Source: Synanceia verrucosa (Eukaryota > Chordata > Actinopteri > Perciformes > Synanceiidae). Taken from it: a stretch of 64,000 nucleotides of DNA. Position numbers and translations under genes: made by a program. The notes below the pieces were generated by a model that saw only the letters and a list, made by a program, of their open reading frames with translations, ran no database searches and had not been told where the DNA came from. The stretch covers positions 310,001 to 374,000 of the forward strand of contig CM056568.1 of the NCBI GenBank assembly GCA_029721515.1, given 5' to 3'. Shown piece after piece: positions 10,818-23,005 of the stretch (positions are counted from its first letter, which is position 1; each line of letters begins with the position of its first letter).

Positions 10818-11576
10818 GTACACTGGATAGTTTTGAAAGCACTGTTTGGACCCTGACATATTCCAACCCAGTCGCCAGAAAAAAAAAAAAAAAAAAAAAA
10901 AAATCTGCAAGCAACGTTTACATTAAATGCTACATAGTTAATGCTGTGAAACAATTAGTTTGCCAATAAAACTACTTAATTATGCTCAGAGAAAAGATTG
11001 CGGTACGTGTTTAACTCATTGAGTGTCAGTCCTTTTGTAAAACGTGGCGGAGCCGCGTAGGGGCTCCTGATTAAGTCTTATTACTTTAAGTGTTTAAAAT
11101 GTAAGACCCATTTAAAGGCCACAGATCAAGAAAGCAGTACCAGTGAAGGTAAAATGATGGCCAAAGACAAAGTGCTTCCCCCAAGATCACAAACTTTATT
11201 ACAAAATCATCACAATGAAAACAAATAAAAATGCTCACGAACCAAACCCAGGTAAAGTGTAGGCAGGGGCACTACAGGATGGCTCGGCGTGGCTGCAGCC
11301 GGGGAGGAAGAAGGGGGGCAGAGTACGTACCATGCTTCGTACCAAACACGCACATAAATTTAACCAAACTGCCAGGAAAAACTATAAAGTGTGAGGGACG
11401 TGCAAAATTACCACAGCACACGCACAAACTTAAAGGGGGTGTGAAGCTGGGATGAGAAGCTCCAAACACCGATCCCTCCACCGTCGGGGCAGCCACGCTA
11501 TCACCCGTCCTGCAGTACTCGTGCAAAGAAAAAAAAGAAAACAGGATATGTATTAAAACCACACTGGACTGCTGCA
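10818..11576 (+). other. Intron start: poly(A) run and unassigned, possibly LTR-derived, sequence
   Basis: Contains A25 at 10879-10903. The stretch 11160-11460 includes CACAAACTTTATTACAAAAT, which on the minus strand resembles a polyadenylation region of an LTR or LINE, but no matching partner was found. No gene seen. Confidence 0.4.
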
Positions 11577-11579
11577 ATG

Positions 11580-13066
11580 GGGTCCGTTTCACAAAGCAGG
11601 TTCAACAAACTCTGAGTGTGACCCTAAACTCTGAGTTGATCTACTCTGAGATAGGAAACTCTGAGTTTCCGGTTCCAGAACAGCTGATTTGAGTTGGTTT
11701 AATGAACTCGGAGTAGTTTCACCTGGAGTTAAGCGTGTAGACCACAGCGATAAAAAGCCAGCATCAATGGAGCCCCGATTCGACGAGTCACCATGGCAAC
11801 AGGGAAGCAGAGGGCTGTGTTTTTTTCCCCATTTGAATTTGAAATTTTAATGCGCTCATATGGCGAGTTTGAACACGTTTTTAGAAAGAAGTGCAACACC
11901 GCTGCAGCTGCAAAAGAGAGGGAGACAGCGTGGGAAAACATTGCTGCACGGGTCAGTGCTTAAAGTTTAAATGTAGTCCTTTGCAATCACAATAACATTA
12001 CGGGGGAAGAACTGTTTGAATGGTAGCCTGTTAACACATCTCTGACTCAATGGTCACTAAAATTTTTTCTAAGCTCACAATGTCCAATATTTACAATTAA
12101 ATATTCACAAAATATTTTTTGCCAAGCAGAGCCAGTCAATCTCGTGCCCGTATGCAAATTAGCCATGTGCAATTTGCACCTTAGGCATGTCTTTGTCCCC
12201 TACTGTCATGGAAACCATAATCCTTGACAAGTGCACTGCTGCGTGTCGATACCTGACATTTATTCAGTGCATAGGTCACTGCATGTTGAGAAAATGTATA
12301 TCTGTATTGCGCAACAAATGGAACCCCCCTGAATATTGACGGGTATTTCGCACACAGCCTTAATGTCTTCATCCATATCATGTTCTGTTAAATAATTCTA
12401 TTTAAACTAACACAGACTTCTACTCAGCCAACAGATGCCCGTAAATCGGGTGGTGGCCCAGCATCGCCAACCTCTAACGGAGGCAGAGGAGCTGGCCCTA
12501 AGCCAGAAATTCGCACACATGATGGGATGTGAGATCATGCCTGCGGTTGGTAATGTTGCAAATGTAAGGATGGATTAGGTTGTGTCTGTAGATTATGGAC
12601 TGTGACGTGAAACGGTACCGCTCAGAAATACAAGAACATCTATGCGCAGTCTGATAGCAATCTGCCGACAAATATTAAATTGTCTGCGCAGTAATTCTGC
12701 TCCTTCACCCAACGGATCATTTATGAAAGGACATGTCATTTTGACAGATGCCAAAATTGGTCTGCTGACTGACTGAATGAATGAGGAAATCAAACAGCGT
12801 GTGTGGCTGAAAGAAGGTGGAGACAGAGAGAAACTTGAGGTTCATTGAGGAAAAACCTGGTCCCGACCAGGTTAGGTTCATAGAGTCTGTTACTACGGTA
12901 ACTGACCGAGAGCTTCAGTTACCTTTCTCTGTGAAACAGGCTAGAGTTACCCCTCTGTCTCTGGTTTGAGTTACCCCCCTTTCTGAAACGGAAAACTCAG
13001 AATTTCCCTCATTTCAGGGTTAACAAACTCAGAGTTTTCACTAAACCTGCTTTGTGAAAAGGACCC
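11580..13066 (+). mobile_element. Harbinger-like DNA transposon, 1487 bp, with decayed Myb/SANT-like ORF
   Basis: Inverted ends: left GGGTCCGTTTCACAAAGCAG; the right end on the minus strand reads GGGTCCTTTTCACAAAGCAG. Direct ATG flanks at 11577-11579 and 13067-13069 look like a 3-bp target duplication. Repeated ACTCTGAGTT motifs fill the sub-terminal regions. The element keeps parts of the Myb/SANT-like DNA-binding protein that Harbinger elements encode beside their transposase (11792-11961 and about 12437-12580). The DDE transposase itself is missing, so this copy is non-autonomous. A truncated relative lies at 43340-43893. Confidence 0.8.
11792..12577 (+). pseudogene. Remnant of Harbinger Myb/SANT-like protein
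   Basis: From the ATG at 11792 the frame gives MATGKQRAVFFSPFEFEILM followed by SYGEFEHVFRKKCNTAAAAK and AWENIAARVS, the N-terminal helical Myb/SANT-like domain. A second block at about 12440-12520 reads KSGGGPASP and then, one frame away, PLTEAEELALSQKF. The two halves of the second block need a one-base shift to join. In Harbinger elements this protein helps import and target the transposase. Here it is broken, and no catalytic partner is in the element. Confidence 0.7.
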
Positions 13067-13278
13067 ATGGTCCATTAAAATATCTTGGGGGAAGAAACAG
13101 ACCACCTAGTATACAAAGAAAATTAACACTAAAATAATGATAAACTTATTTACTTCCGGTATATTGATACATATATTGACTTCCGGTGACGCCATGTTGG
13201 AAGCAGCAGCTTAAAACTAGGCTCCGTCAGTTCAATTGTTAACTTCCTAACAAAACTATTTAAAACTCGGCAACTTCT

Positions 13279-14244
13279 TTGAGAGGCAAAGGTTCGAAGC
13301 AAGAACACACGAAGGACAAAAATGACAATTTGAAGCAGCTAACTTTATTGCAGACGTCGAGTGGTGCGCCAGAAGCTAGCACAAGTGACTCTGAGTCCAA
13401 AATACTAGCTGAACTAGAGAAGCTACGAAGAGAAAACCTAGACGGACACACGCAGACCAGACTGTCGCTGACAAAGCTGGAAACCTCCATGCAAGAACTT
13501 AAAGACCAAATGACTAAACCTGAAAAAAGAACTACGGAGGCAGAAGGACGTATCAGCGCTGCGGAGGATATTGGGTTGTGACACCAGAGAGCTATACGGT
13601 ACCTGCTACATAGAGAGATGGACCTGACGGCCAGGCGCGAAGACCTGCAGAACAGGTCAAGACGGAACAACTTAAGGATTTACCGGGTGCCCGAAGGGAG
13701 TGAGGGAAAGGATGCGAAGACTTTTGTGAAGGAGTTAATTCAATCAGTCCTGCAACCGATGCCAGAGGTGAATATACAAATAGAGAGAGCCCACCGATCC
13801 TTAACAGCTAAACCAAAGAACCCCACTGCCGCTCCGAGATCACTGATTGTGAAGTTTCTGGATTACTCAGTGAAGGACGCTATTTTAAGACAAGCCTGGA
13901 AACAAAGACAGATCCTCTACAAAGCAGAGCCGATATTCTTCGATCATGACTACTCTCCGGAGTTGCAAAAGAAGAGAACGCAGGCAGAGGAGCAGTCACC
14001 CTCCTCAGCCCAGGGGGACTGGTTCATGCTCAGGTTTGAAATAGTTAACCAACAAAGTAATATTGAAAAGCCCAGTTGGGTATTTGGAAGTTCACTTTAT
14101 TTTGTTTCAATGATGTTATTTGTTCTGTCCTGCCTTGAGAATGTTTTTGGGTCACTGTCATCATGCATTATTTCAGTTGGTCTTGCTTTTGTTTGTATTT
14201 TGAAAACGGGTGAAGGGAGTATGCTAACAGGCACAAACCAATAG
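13279..14244 (+). pseudogene. LINE ORF1 (L1-type RNA-binding protein) with in-frame stop
   Basis: The frame runs from 13279 with a coiled-coil region (KILAELEKLRREN, LTKLETSMQELKDQM). It meets a single TGA at 13579-13581 and continues in the same frame. Beyond it, EDLQNRSRRNNLRIYRVPEG and the following about 120 residues match the RRM-like and C-terminal domains of L1-type ORF1 (Transposase_22). Such proteins trimerise and coat LINE RNA. The frame after KKRTQ (about 13984) no longer resembles the family and ends at 14244, so the C-terminus appears replaced or degraded. Confidence 0.75.
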
Positions 14245-14247
14245 TAC

Positions 14248-17200
14248 ATGCATAGTTTAAATTGTATTAGTTATAATGTAAAGGGTATAAGTAGCCCAAT
14301 TAAGAGGAAAAAAATATTTAACCAACTTAAAAATTACACTGCTCCATAGAAATGATACAGGAGACTCATCTGTCAGAAAAAGAGCATTTAAAATTAAGGA
14401 GAGAATGGGTGGATCAGATATATAGCTCCTCTTTCAAAAATGGGAGGAAAAGAGGAGTTGCTATTCTGTTAAATAGATCAGTTTATTTTGGCCATGAAAA
14501 AAGAATTGAGGATAAAGAGGGTAGATATGTGATAGTGATAGGCACTATTGGAGGTACTAAAATCACACTGGTTAATTTATATGCCCCGAACAAGGACTGT
14601 CCAAAGTTCTTTAAGATGATAGCATCTCTATTAGCAGACAAAGCAGAGGGAATTATTTTGATAGATGGAGACTTCAACTGCGTTTTGAAGCAGATTGTAG
14701 ATAGGCTTCCAGCAGGAGTAGGCCCTATGTCCAAAAAATCAATAACTCTCCATGCAATGGTGGATGAACTGGGCCTAGTGGATTTATGGCGCCACCTACA
14801 CCCTAGAGAAAAGGACTACACCTTCATGTCACAGGTGCATGGCAGCCACTCTAGACTGGATATGTTCTTAATATCAGGAACAGGTATCTACAGAACTAGT
14901 GAATGTACTATAGAACCAATAACCATATCGAACCATGCGCCAGTTACGGTAAAGTTACATATAGGACTAAACAAACAGTTTAAATACTGGAGAAATGTAT
15001 CATTACTAAACAATGAAGCGATTCAACAGGAAAATCCGTGAAAACTTAACAGACTATCTGAAATCTAATGATAATGACACCGTCTCCCCCTCCACACTCT
15101 GGGAGGCAGCCAAGGTAGTGATGAGGGGTAACATTATCGCTATATCGTCCAGAGTAAAAAAGCAAAGACTTGCTCAACAAGTTCAATTAGAGAGGGAAAT
15201 TAAGAAATTGGAGACACAGTACCAACAATCAAAACAACATCAAGTTTTGGTACTATTAAAAGAGAAAAGACAGAAACTGGATGATCTGTTGACCTCTAAG
15301 GCAGAGGGAGCACTACGATTTATAAATAGGAAGTACTACGAGTTTGGTAATAGAGCAAGCCGCTTGTTGGCCTTTCAGCTGCGTAAAGTCCAATCTAACA
15401 GAGTAGTGCATAAAATAAAATGTCCAAATACTAACCAGATGTTAACCCAACCTAAAGATATTTCAGAGGCATTTGCTACTTACTACCAAAAGTTATATAC
15501 AGAGGAAGACCAGCTTCATAAAAAAGAAAAGATTGAATCCTTCCTTGACTCAGTTAATTTAACAAGATTATCAGCAGAAGAGGCAGATAGAATGACGAGT
15601 CCAATTACAGAAGAAGAAATCAAAGAAAATATTCTCAGACTTAAAAATAATAAATCTCCAGGGGTAGATGGCCTTCCTGGAGAATACTATAAAACCATGG
15701 TACATGAATTAACTCCAGTTTTGTGTAGAGTTTATAATTACGCTTTGACGGAGGGACACCCCCCTGGGTGTTGGTCAGATGCAGTGATAAGTGTTATCCA
15801 TAAAGATAATAAAGACCCGACTCAATGTGCATCTTACCGCCCAATCAGTCTCCTATGTCTAGATCTTAAAATCCTGACCTCCATTTTAGCCAGTAGAATA
15901 CAAAAATACATTAGGAAACTAATAAACCCAGACCAGACGAGCTTTATTAACAACAGACATGGAACTGATAATGTAAGAAAAGCCTTGAACCTACAATCAC
16001 TTGCAGCCAGGAGGGACGTCCCATCAATGTTCCTCAGCTTAGATGCCGAGAAGGCATTTGACAGGGTTGACTGGGCCTTCTTAGAACAGATTCTTAACAA
16101 AATGGGCTTCAATGATATCTTTGTGAAGTGGATTAAAACTTTTTATAAGAATCCTAGATCCAGAGTCAGAGTAAATGGGCACTGCTCAGAATTTTTCCCG
16201 CTGAGACGTGGTATGCGTCAAGGAGATGCTCTGTCACCCTCTTTGTTTGCTCTTAGTATTGAACCACTAGCTGAACTGATAAGATCAGATCCCTGTATAC
16301 ACGGAATACCTGATGAAGGAAATAAGCAGCACAAGCTGGCCCTTTTTGCAGATGATATATCAATATTCTTGGAGAACCCTATTATCTCTGTCCCTGCTCT
16401 TTTGCACAATCTTAATGAGTACAGTAAAGTGTCGGGCTATAAGGTTAACACAAATAAATCTGAAGCCATGATGATTGTTGGGGACTGGCCCTCCCAGTTG
16501 GATGATCTGGTCTCCTTCAGAAGAGCTAATCGGGGATTCAGATATCTTGGTGTCTTTATTACACCTAAAACTACACAATTATTTCCCTCTAACTATGATA
16601 AATTGATCAAAAAAATTAAAAAGGATCTAAATAGATGGGATGTGCTCCCTCTGTCACTGTTTGGCAGAATAGAGTCGGTAAGAATGAATATTTTACCAAG
16701 ACTGTTATTTTTATTTCAATCCCTCCCTGTTTTAGTACCACAATCTATATTTATGTTATTAGAAAAATTAATATCAAAATTTATCTGGCAAAACCAAAGA
16801 CCGAGAATAAGGTTGAAAGTACTGATGTCAGCGAAAGAGAAAGGAGGTTTAAATCTACCTAACCTAAAATTTTACTACTGGGCAGCACAACTGCGAGCAG
16901 TGGTGTCATGGGTTGTTAGGGACTTAGAGACCGGATGGATCTGTATTGAACAGGATGCCATACCAGGGATACCCCTGTCTAGTCTTCCATTTCTTAACTC
17001 AAAGACCAGTTTGCCCTGCCTTCAAGTGATTTATATATCCATCCATCCATTATCTACCGCTTATCCTCATAGGGTCGCGGGGGGGCTGGAGCCTATCCCA
17101 GCTGTCTTAGGGCGGAAGGCAGGGTACACCCTGGACAAGTTGCCACCTCATCGCAGGGCGTGATTTATATAGATATTTACAAATCAGACATTATGTTACA

Positions 17201-17734
17201 AAACATACAGATTACAAAATGTACGAAAAGAACCTACAAATTTATAAAGCCACTTTATACATCTGTTTAAACACCGTTCCTCAATCAAAAATCAGGTTCT
17301 TCAGGACGCCACTAACAACTTTTGTTTCGAAAAACAATCCCAGCAACAAATGCTGGAGGAACTGTGGTATGGTTGGTGACCATGCTCATATATTTTGGGA
17401 CTGTCCGAAAATACAAATATTTTGGAAAAATGTCAAAGAGGAACTAAGAAAAATTTTTGCAATTGACCTCCCCATGGACTCCCTGTTATTTTTACTAGAT
17501 GTGTTTCCTGACCACCTGTTTACCACAGAACAAGGCTATATACTACATGTTTTGCTGATGATTGCAAGAAAAATGATTACTATTAATTGGATGAAATCTA
17601 ATCCTCCCACGATTGCTCAATGGATGCAGAAAGTAAAACATGTCTATGTGATGGAATATATGACTGCCCAGCTACAGCTAAAAGTACCTGTCTTTACTAG
17701 AAGATGGACCCCAGTTATTGACTATCTTGCTTAA
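14248..17734 (+). pseudogene. LINE ORF2 (endonuclease + reverse transcriptase), frameshifted and SINE-interrupted
   Basis: The likely start is ATG 14248 (NVKGISSPIKRKK, the usual ORF2 opening). The frame shifts near 14340. The endonuclease follows at 14352-15000 with QETHLS, LYAPNKD, IDGDFNCVL, SRLDMFL and ISNHAPV. A one-base A excess in the GAAAATCC run near 15030 shifts the frame again. The RT lies at about 15640-16700: NNKSPGVDGLP, YRPISLL, DAEKAFDRVDW, MRQGDALSP and the catalytic LFADDIS at 16341-16361. A SINE with 12-bp target duplication sits at 17038-17171. The C-terminal knuckle CWRNCGMVGDHAHIFWDC (17353-17406) closes the protein. This is Tx1/L1 architecture; the copy is inactive. Confidence 0.85.
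17038..17159 (-). repeat. 5'-truncated (GGAT)n SINE inserted in the LINE
   Basis: Minus-strand 3' part of the SINE family (CCATCCATCC, then GGGTCGCGGGGGGGCTGGAG). Flanked by 12-bp direct repeats GTGATTTATATA at 17026-17037 and 17160-17171, one of them part of the original LINE ORF2. This proves that the SINE arrived after the LINE. Confidence 0.9.
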
Positions 17735-18065
17735 GGCGCTTATACCCCAAAATTGAAATTTTATTGAAAGATCTATTGTTATTATGATCATTTGACTTGT
17801 TTTTATTTTTTATTCAATTATTGGTTCTGTATACTTTATCTATTGTTTGAAATATCCCTTCTTTTAAGATATATGTGCTCTATTACCATACAGCTCTATC
17901 TTTAGGTGTCAGATGAGACCCATCTCAAGATGATTTTTCTTTTTTTCTTTTTTTTTGTGCTGGTTGGTTTGTTTATTTTTGGTGTGTTTGTTTGTCTTTA
18001 TCGTGATGTTAATTGCCTGTCATTGTGCATTTAAGGCAATAAAGTTAAAAAAAAATAATGATAAA

Positions 18066-18528
18066 GTAGAATTACAAACTGAGATAACCATTAGAAACAA
18101 AACAGCAGTGGCAGTCAATCTACAATAAATGAAAAAAAAACCAAGTTAAATAAGTAACATTCAAAAGAAAGAAAAATGTAATTTAGTTAAATAAAGGAAG
18201 TTGACATTTTTACCTTTCCAGAAACATTATATCCTACGTGGAATTCAACATGTGGGAGCAGGAGAACAACCAGGAAGTAAAACCTAAAACATATGAAAGG
18301 GAAAAAAGTAAGCAAACACACAGGCATAAAACATACTGATATGAAACCCACGCCTTACCACAACACATGTGGAGACCTATCACTCTCAAGGAGTGTAACA
18401 GCGATGGCAGTAAAGGGAAGGGCAACACCTTGTCTGCCAGCTTACTGTATATAACTTACTGGTTAATTAGTGGGAGGAGCTGGCTGCTATTGAACCCTGC
18501 AGTGACCCAGGAGGGACATTTACCACCA
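18066..18528 (+). other. Intron sequence, nothing recognised
   Basis: Moderately AT-rich sequence after the LINE. Short ORFs only. Confidence 0.5.
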
Positions 18529-18532
18529 GTCA

Positions 18533-18597
<65 letters not shown>
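18529..18597. repeat. (AT)n microsatellite
   Basis: About 30 AT units, uninterrupted. Confidence 0.95.
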
Positions 18598-18599
<2 letters not shown>

Positions 18600-18850
18600 C
18601 AATACTGTGTGGCAGTAAATGTAGACCATTTTCATGTATTTTGGCTCTGCCCTAAAATTGTAGTACAGAAAATTGTACATGGAAATATGATAGGTAATAT
18701 TGTGTTGAAAGAATTCAGATATTGACTGAAAATCTTGTTAGTAGCTTATGTATAAAACATAATCAAAGAGATGGCAAAAACCACATCCAACAATACAAGA
18801 TGAATGGATGAAAACTGTGAGTGAAATAAATGTTATGGAGCAGTTAGCAT
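18598..18850 (+). pseudogene. Fragment of a second LINE ORF2 C-terminus
   Basis: One plus-strand frame reads NVDHFHVFWLCPKIV, the His/Cys part of the C-terminal knuckle of L1/Tx1 ORF2 proteins, followed by degraded sequence including IQQYKMNG, corresponding to the usual TxxQWM segment. Stops interrupt it. The AT repeat and the Tc1 element at 18852 cut it on both sides. Confidence 0.6.
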
Positions 18851-19059
18851 ACAGTTGTGGTCAAAAGTTTGCATACACTTGTAAAGAACAGAATGTCATG
18901 GCTGATAGAGTGATTGGAACAGATACTTCAAGACATTCATGAAGTTTGGTTCTTTTATGACTTTATTATGGGTCAACTGAAAATGTGACCAAATCTGCTA
19001 GGTCAAAAATATACATACAACAATGCTAATATTTGGTTACATGTCCCTTGGTCATTTTC

Positions 19060-19641
<582 letters not shown>

Positions 19642-20298
19642 TTAAAGAGCGTATTGCTGTTAGACACCCCCTTGCAGCAATGTTTAGAAAAATAATGTAG
19701 GAAGATATTTTTTTAAAATGATATTTATACATGCCGTATTTCGGCTTTTGGAGCCGTTTTTGTGAGAAAATTTTACTTCCGCATTTGAAAACGCTTGACC
19801 GGAAATAACGTAGGTAGAGGGAGAGCAGCCGATTTGGATAATAGAAAAACAATGGATTCTGGTGCCGATTCTGACACCGACGAAACTTTAAATGTGTACA
19901 ATTACACATACGACGGCCCGCAGCCGTATAACTATGAGCCCGTTGTGTAACCCAGAGAGCAGAGAGAGTCCAGGGGGAGAATTAATGGCCAGTGGAGAGA
20001 GATTGAGCTGTGGTGCCAGGAGAATCAGTGGAGAGTAGGGCAGGTGTCTTGGTGAGAGACCGGTGTTAGCTTATATGCATTAGCTATGAATGCTGTGCTC
20101 ATATCACAATATCATACACATTACGATCTTTGCATTAGCGGTGGTCATCTAATACAAGCATGTGTATTGATACGTACAGTACCAATAACATAAACAAAGA
20201 GCTTGTTTACGTCCCGTCTCATACTTGTTAGTAGCACTTTACCGTCACCGTCCGTGAGAAAGAGAGTGAGAAAAAGGCGAGATAAACACTGTCCTGAC

Positions 20299-21361
20299 CA
20301 GTGTTGGTAATAACTGCGTTAGAGTATAACGGCGTTACTTTTTTCAGTAACGGGTAATCTAATTACTTTTTCTATCGTGACAACGCCGTTACCATTACTA
20401 ACACGCCGTTACTGCGCCTTACTGAAGCTACTCATTGAAGCTGTCATCCGACTTGACTCACACAGACACAGGAGCTGCAAATGTGTGTGTTTTTTCCCAT
20501 TGGTGAGGGGGAAGAGAGGGGCAAGATAACTGCCTAAGTAAAGCTGGTTTCACACCATATGTGTGCCGAGAGAAACCCTTTCATTGTGTATGTGGTTGCG
20601 CTGCGCAAAGGTGCAGTGGTCTGCTCCATGCAAAGGTAGCGCAGGGGTGGAGTCTGCACTGTTATAATGTAATAATAATATAATATAATATTTCAGTTTG
20701 GGTGCAGCGCTTGTGGGCACTGCGTGGGCGGATGTTTACACACAAACCCAGCACATAGCACAGCAAAAATATCAGAGATGGTGAGTCCGGAGTCACGGGG
20801 AAGGACAGCGTTTTCGAGGTGGAAATACAGCCACTACTTTAACCTCATCGAGTTAAAAGGTAAAAATGTACACGGTGAGTGTACATTCTGTCCCAGAGCA
20901 AAGAGTTTGTCCACATCTGGTGTAAGCAACTCCAATTTAATGATGCACACTTCTACTAAACTAGTGGCCAAATGTAAACTGTTGACTTTTTTGATGAAGA
21001 AAATACTTGAAGTACAGGTGCACCAGTTGTGGTCTGTTGAGGTGCAATAAATATTAAAACCTCTGTGCAGTTCTTTGCTGTTGTCCTCTATGCACCTGGC
21101 TTGTGAAACCTGCTCTAATTCTTTGACATTTTTAAAATTAAAAAAAGTAATGCAATAGTTACTTTCCATGGTAACTAGTTACTTTTATAGTGGAGTAACT
21201 CATTACTAACTCAGTTACTTTTTGGGAGAAGTAACTAGTAATTATAACTAATAGAATAGAATAGAATTACTTTATTGATCCCAACTTGGGAAATTACTGA
21301 ATTAATTACTTAATTAATTCCTGAAATTAATTACTTTTTCAAAGTAACATGCCCAACACTA
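20299..21361 (+). mobile_element. hAT-type element with 8-bp target duplication, inside Kolobok
   Basis: Ends CAGTGTTGGT (left) and, on the minus strand, TAGTGTTGGG (right), flanked by GTCCTGAC at 20291-20298 and 21362-21369. 8-bp duplications are characteristic of hAT. Only the N-terminal BED finger of a transposase remains. A small LINE tail fragment (GAATA repeats, CTTTATTGATCCC) lies at 21251-21291. Non-autonomous. Confidence 0.9.
20778..21050 (+). pseudogene. hAT transposase N-terminal BED finger remnant
   Basis: From ATG 20778 the frame reads RGRTAFSRWKYSHYFNLIEL, then CTFC and SNLMMHTSTKL: the BED zinc finger that opens hAT transposases and binds the sub-terminal DNA. The second zinc His appears lost (L where H is usual). 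The catalytic domain and dimerisation tail are absent. Confidence 0.7.
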
Positions 21362-22316
21362 GTCCTGACACACCTGTTATTTGATAGGTGCTTGTATGGG
21401 AAGTGCGAGGCCATGTCCACAGCTGAAGAGAGTATGCTAGAAGTACAGTGCCTAACACAGCACTCAGGATTTGAGGCATGCTGCCTCAATCCTTATGTGC
21501 TGCAGGTAGCCTACATGCACTAGACAGGAGCATGGACCTCTCCAGGCCAGCAGACACGAGTAGGTTTAGGGCAGAAATAATTTATTACTGAGTTCTTTCA
21601 CTTATTCTGTTTTCTTAACAATGTGTGTGTGTGTGTGGAATAGTTTCATAAATAGCCACACACAAAGAAATATACGTTGCTTATATTTGTGCCATTGTTG
21701 TCATTTAGTACACAAGTATAACAGAACAAAACTTCATATGGCTCAACACAGAATTTTAAATGTATAAAATTATACAGCACATATATGCAGAAAAAAATAC
21801 TACCATTACTACCTGTGCCACAGTTTTTGATGCCATAATTTTTTGTTGCTATCCCCAGGCAATACCGATACACTGCATACAGGCAAATTGTCTGCCGGGC
21901 CTACGGCATTCTGGGCAGGCACATCAGAAAGCCTCTACCTGCTTGTGTTGTATCTGCCATTAGAAAGCAGTTTCCAGAGGAAGGAGGAGATTATAAAAGG
22001 TTTGAATGGCCTCATTTTGGTGGAAACAAATCGCAATTAGGAGAAGTTTCCTCACGAGGAGTCTACAGGTGCAGAAGTCTCACTAAGAGTTACAGAAATT
22101 GCAGTGATTGGCTCTAAAGGTTGGGCAATAAAATATAAATGAAGATTTTAAGAAGTTAAGGGTGTTTGCAGGAGCAGTTTAAGACTGCTAACAAACATGT
22201 TCTTCATAAATTATATTCATTATTCATAAATAAAGTTAAAGTTAAAATTAGACACATTCTATACAACACAACATTGCAACGTTTATGCAGATGTGCCAAA
22301 TGTATAACACACACAT

Positions 22317-22425
22317 AGCTGGGATAGGCTCCAGCCCCCCAGCCCCCCCCCCCCCGCAACCCTATGAGGATAAGCAGTAGATAATGGATGGATGGATATA
22401 TATATATATGTATATATATATATAA
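22317..22425 (+). repeat. SINE tail fragment plus TA microsatellite
   Basis: GCTGGGATAGGCTCCAGCCC through a 13-base C run to GGATGGATGGA, the 3' end of the (GGAT)n SINE, followed by a TATATATG block. Inserted in the Kolobok interior. Confidence 0.85.
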
Positions 22426-23005
22426 ACACATTGTGTGTGTGCTTTGAGTATGGCAACCCTCTGTGGGGACATCAACGTGCCAGGTACACGTCAACAGCCT
22501 CATCCTTGTTGATCTTCTGTAGGGATCTGGAAAGGGGAGCAGGTGCCGAGGAGGACAGAACTGTGCTGTGCTCTCGTAGAGCCTGTGGAGTATTCAACTC
22601 TCAGGGACTCCATGAGGGCTGATGCATATGCTGGGGGAAGGATAAAAATGTTAGATCACATTCATTGTCTTATGGACTGACACATTTATATTTAGGAACT
22701 GACTGAAACTGCAAACCATATGATGGCTTTTCACTGCCAACACTTCCTAAATCCTTCAAAATATAACAGATTAAATACATTATGAATGTGTGCAAACAGG
22801 GTCACTGGGCTGTAACTACATCTGACGGTTGTATTAACAAACCAAGTGTCTTTTCATAAGACAGGTTTTATAAGTAAAAAAAAAAAAAAAAACATTGCTA
22901 ATGTTAGCTAGCTTTCGCTGGCACTGCTCGCTTATTAGCTTGGGAATGGAAAGCTAGCTGCACTCCTCTACAACAACCTATACATATCACATTGCTTCTT
23001 ATAAA

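Larger units (their letters stand above)
13145..18051 (+). mobile_element. Full-length Tx1/L1-type LINE with 14-bp target site duplications
   Basis: Flanked by identical AAAATAATGATAAA at 13131-13144 and 18052-18065. It contains a 5' leader, ORF1 (13279 onwards), ORF2 with endonuclease, reverse transcriptase and C-terminal Cys-His knuckle (14248-17734), a T-rich 3'UTR and an AATAAAG...A-rich end near 18040. The long target duplication and A-rich end are the marks of target-primed reverse transcription. The copy is dead: an in-frame stop in ORF1, at least two frameshifts in ORF2, and a SINE inserted near the ORF2 C-terminus. It lies in sense orientation in the host intron. Confidence 0.9.
19852..22040 (+). 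pseudogene. P2X7-C-terminal-like cysteine-rich protein in Kolobok (three exons)
   Basis: Exon A (19852-20040) starts at ATG, reads MDSGADSDTDETLNVYNYTY then DGPQPYNYEPVV, meets one in-frame TAA and continues to a CAG|GTGTCT donor. Exon B (21388-21505, after TTTGATAG) reads CLYGKCEAMSTAEESM, CLTQHSGFEACCLNPYVLQ. Exon C (from 21859, after ATCCCCAG) reads YRYTAYRQIVCRAYGILGRH then PLPACVVSAIRKQFPEEGGD. The pattern (PQPY..EP leader; CxxC and CLxxH...CLNPYVLxxAY; YRxxAYRQ; PxCVVxxIRxxFP) matches the cysteine-rich cytoplasmic domain of P2X7 receptors as found in many fish stand-alone proteins. No membrane segments are present. The hAT element sits in its first intron. Function within the transposon is unknown. 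Confidence 0.65.

Noticed and set aside
19852..22040. Host P2X7 receptor gene
   Set aside because: No transmembrane segments or ligand-binding ectodomain; enclosed within TTAA-flanked Kolobok ends; in-frame stop.
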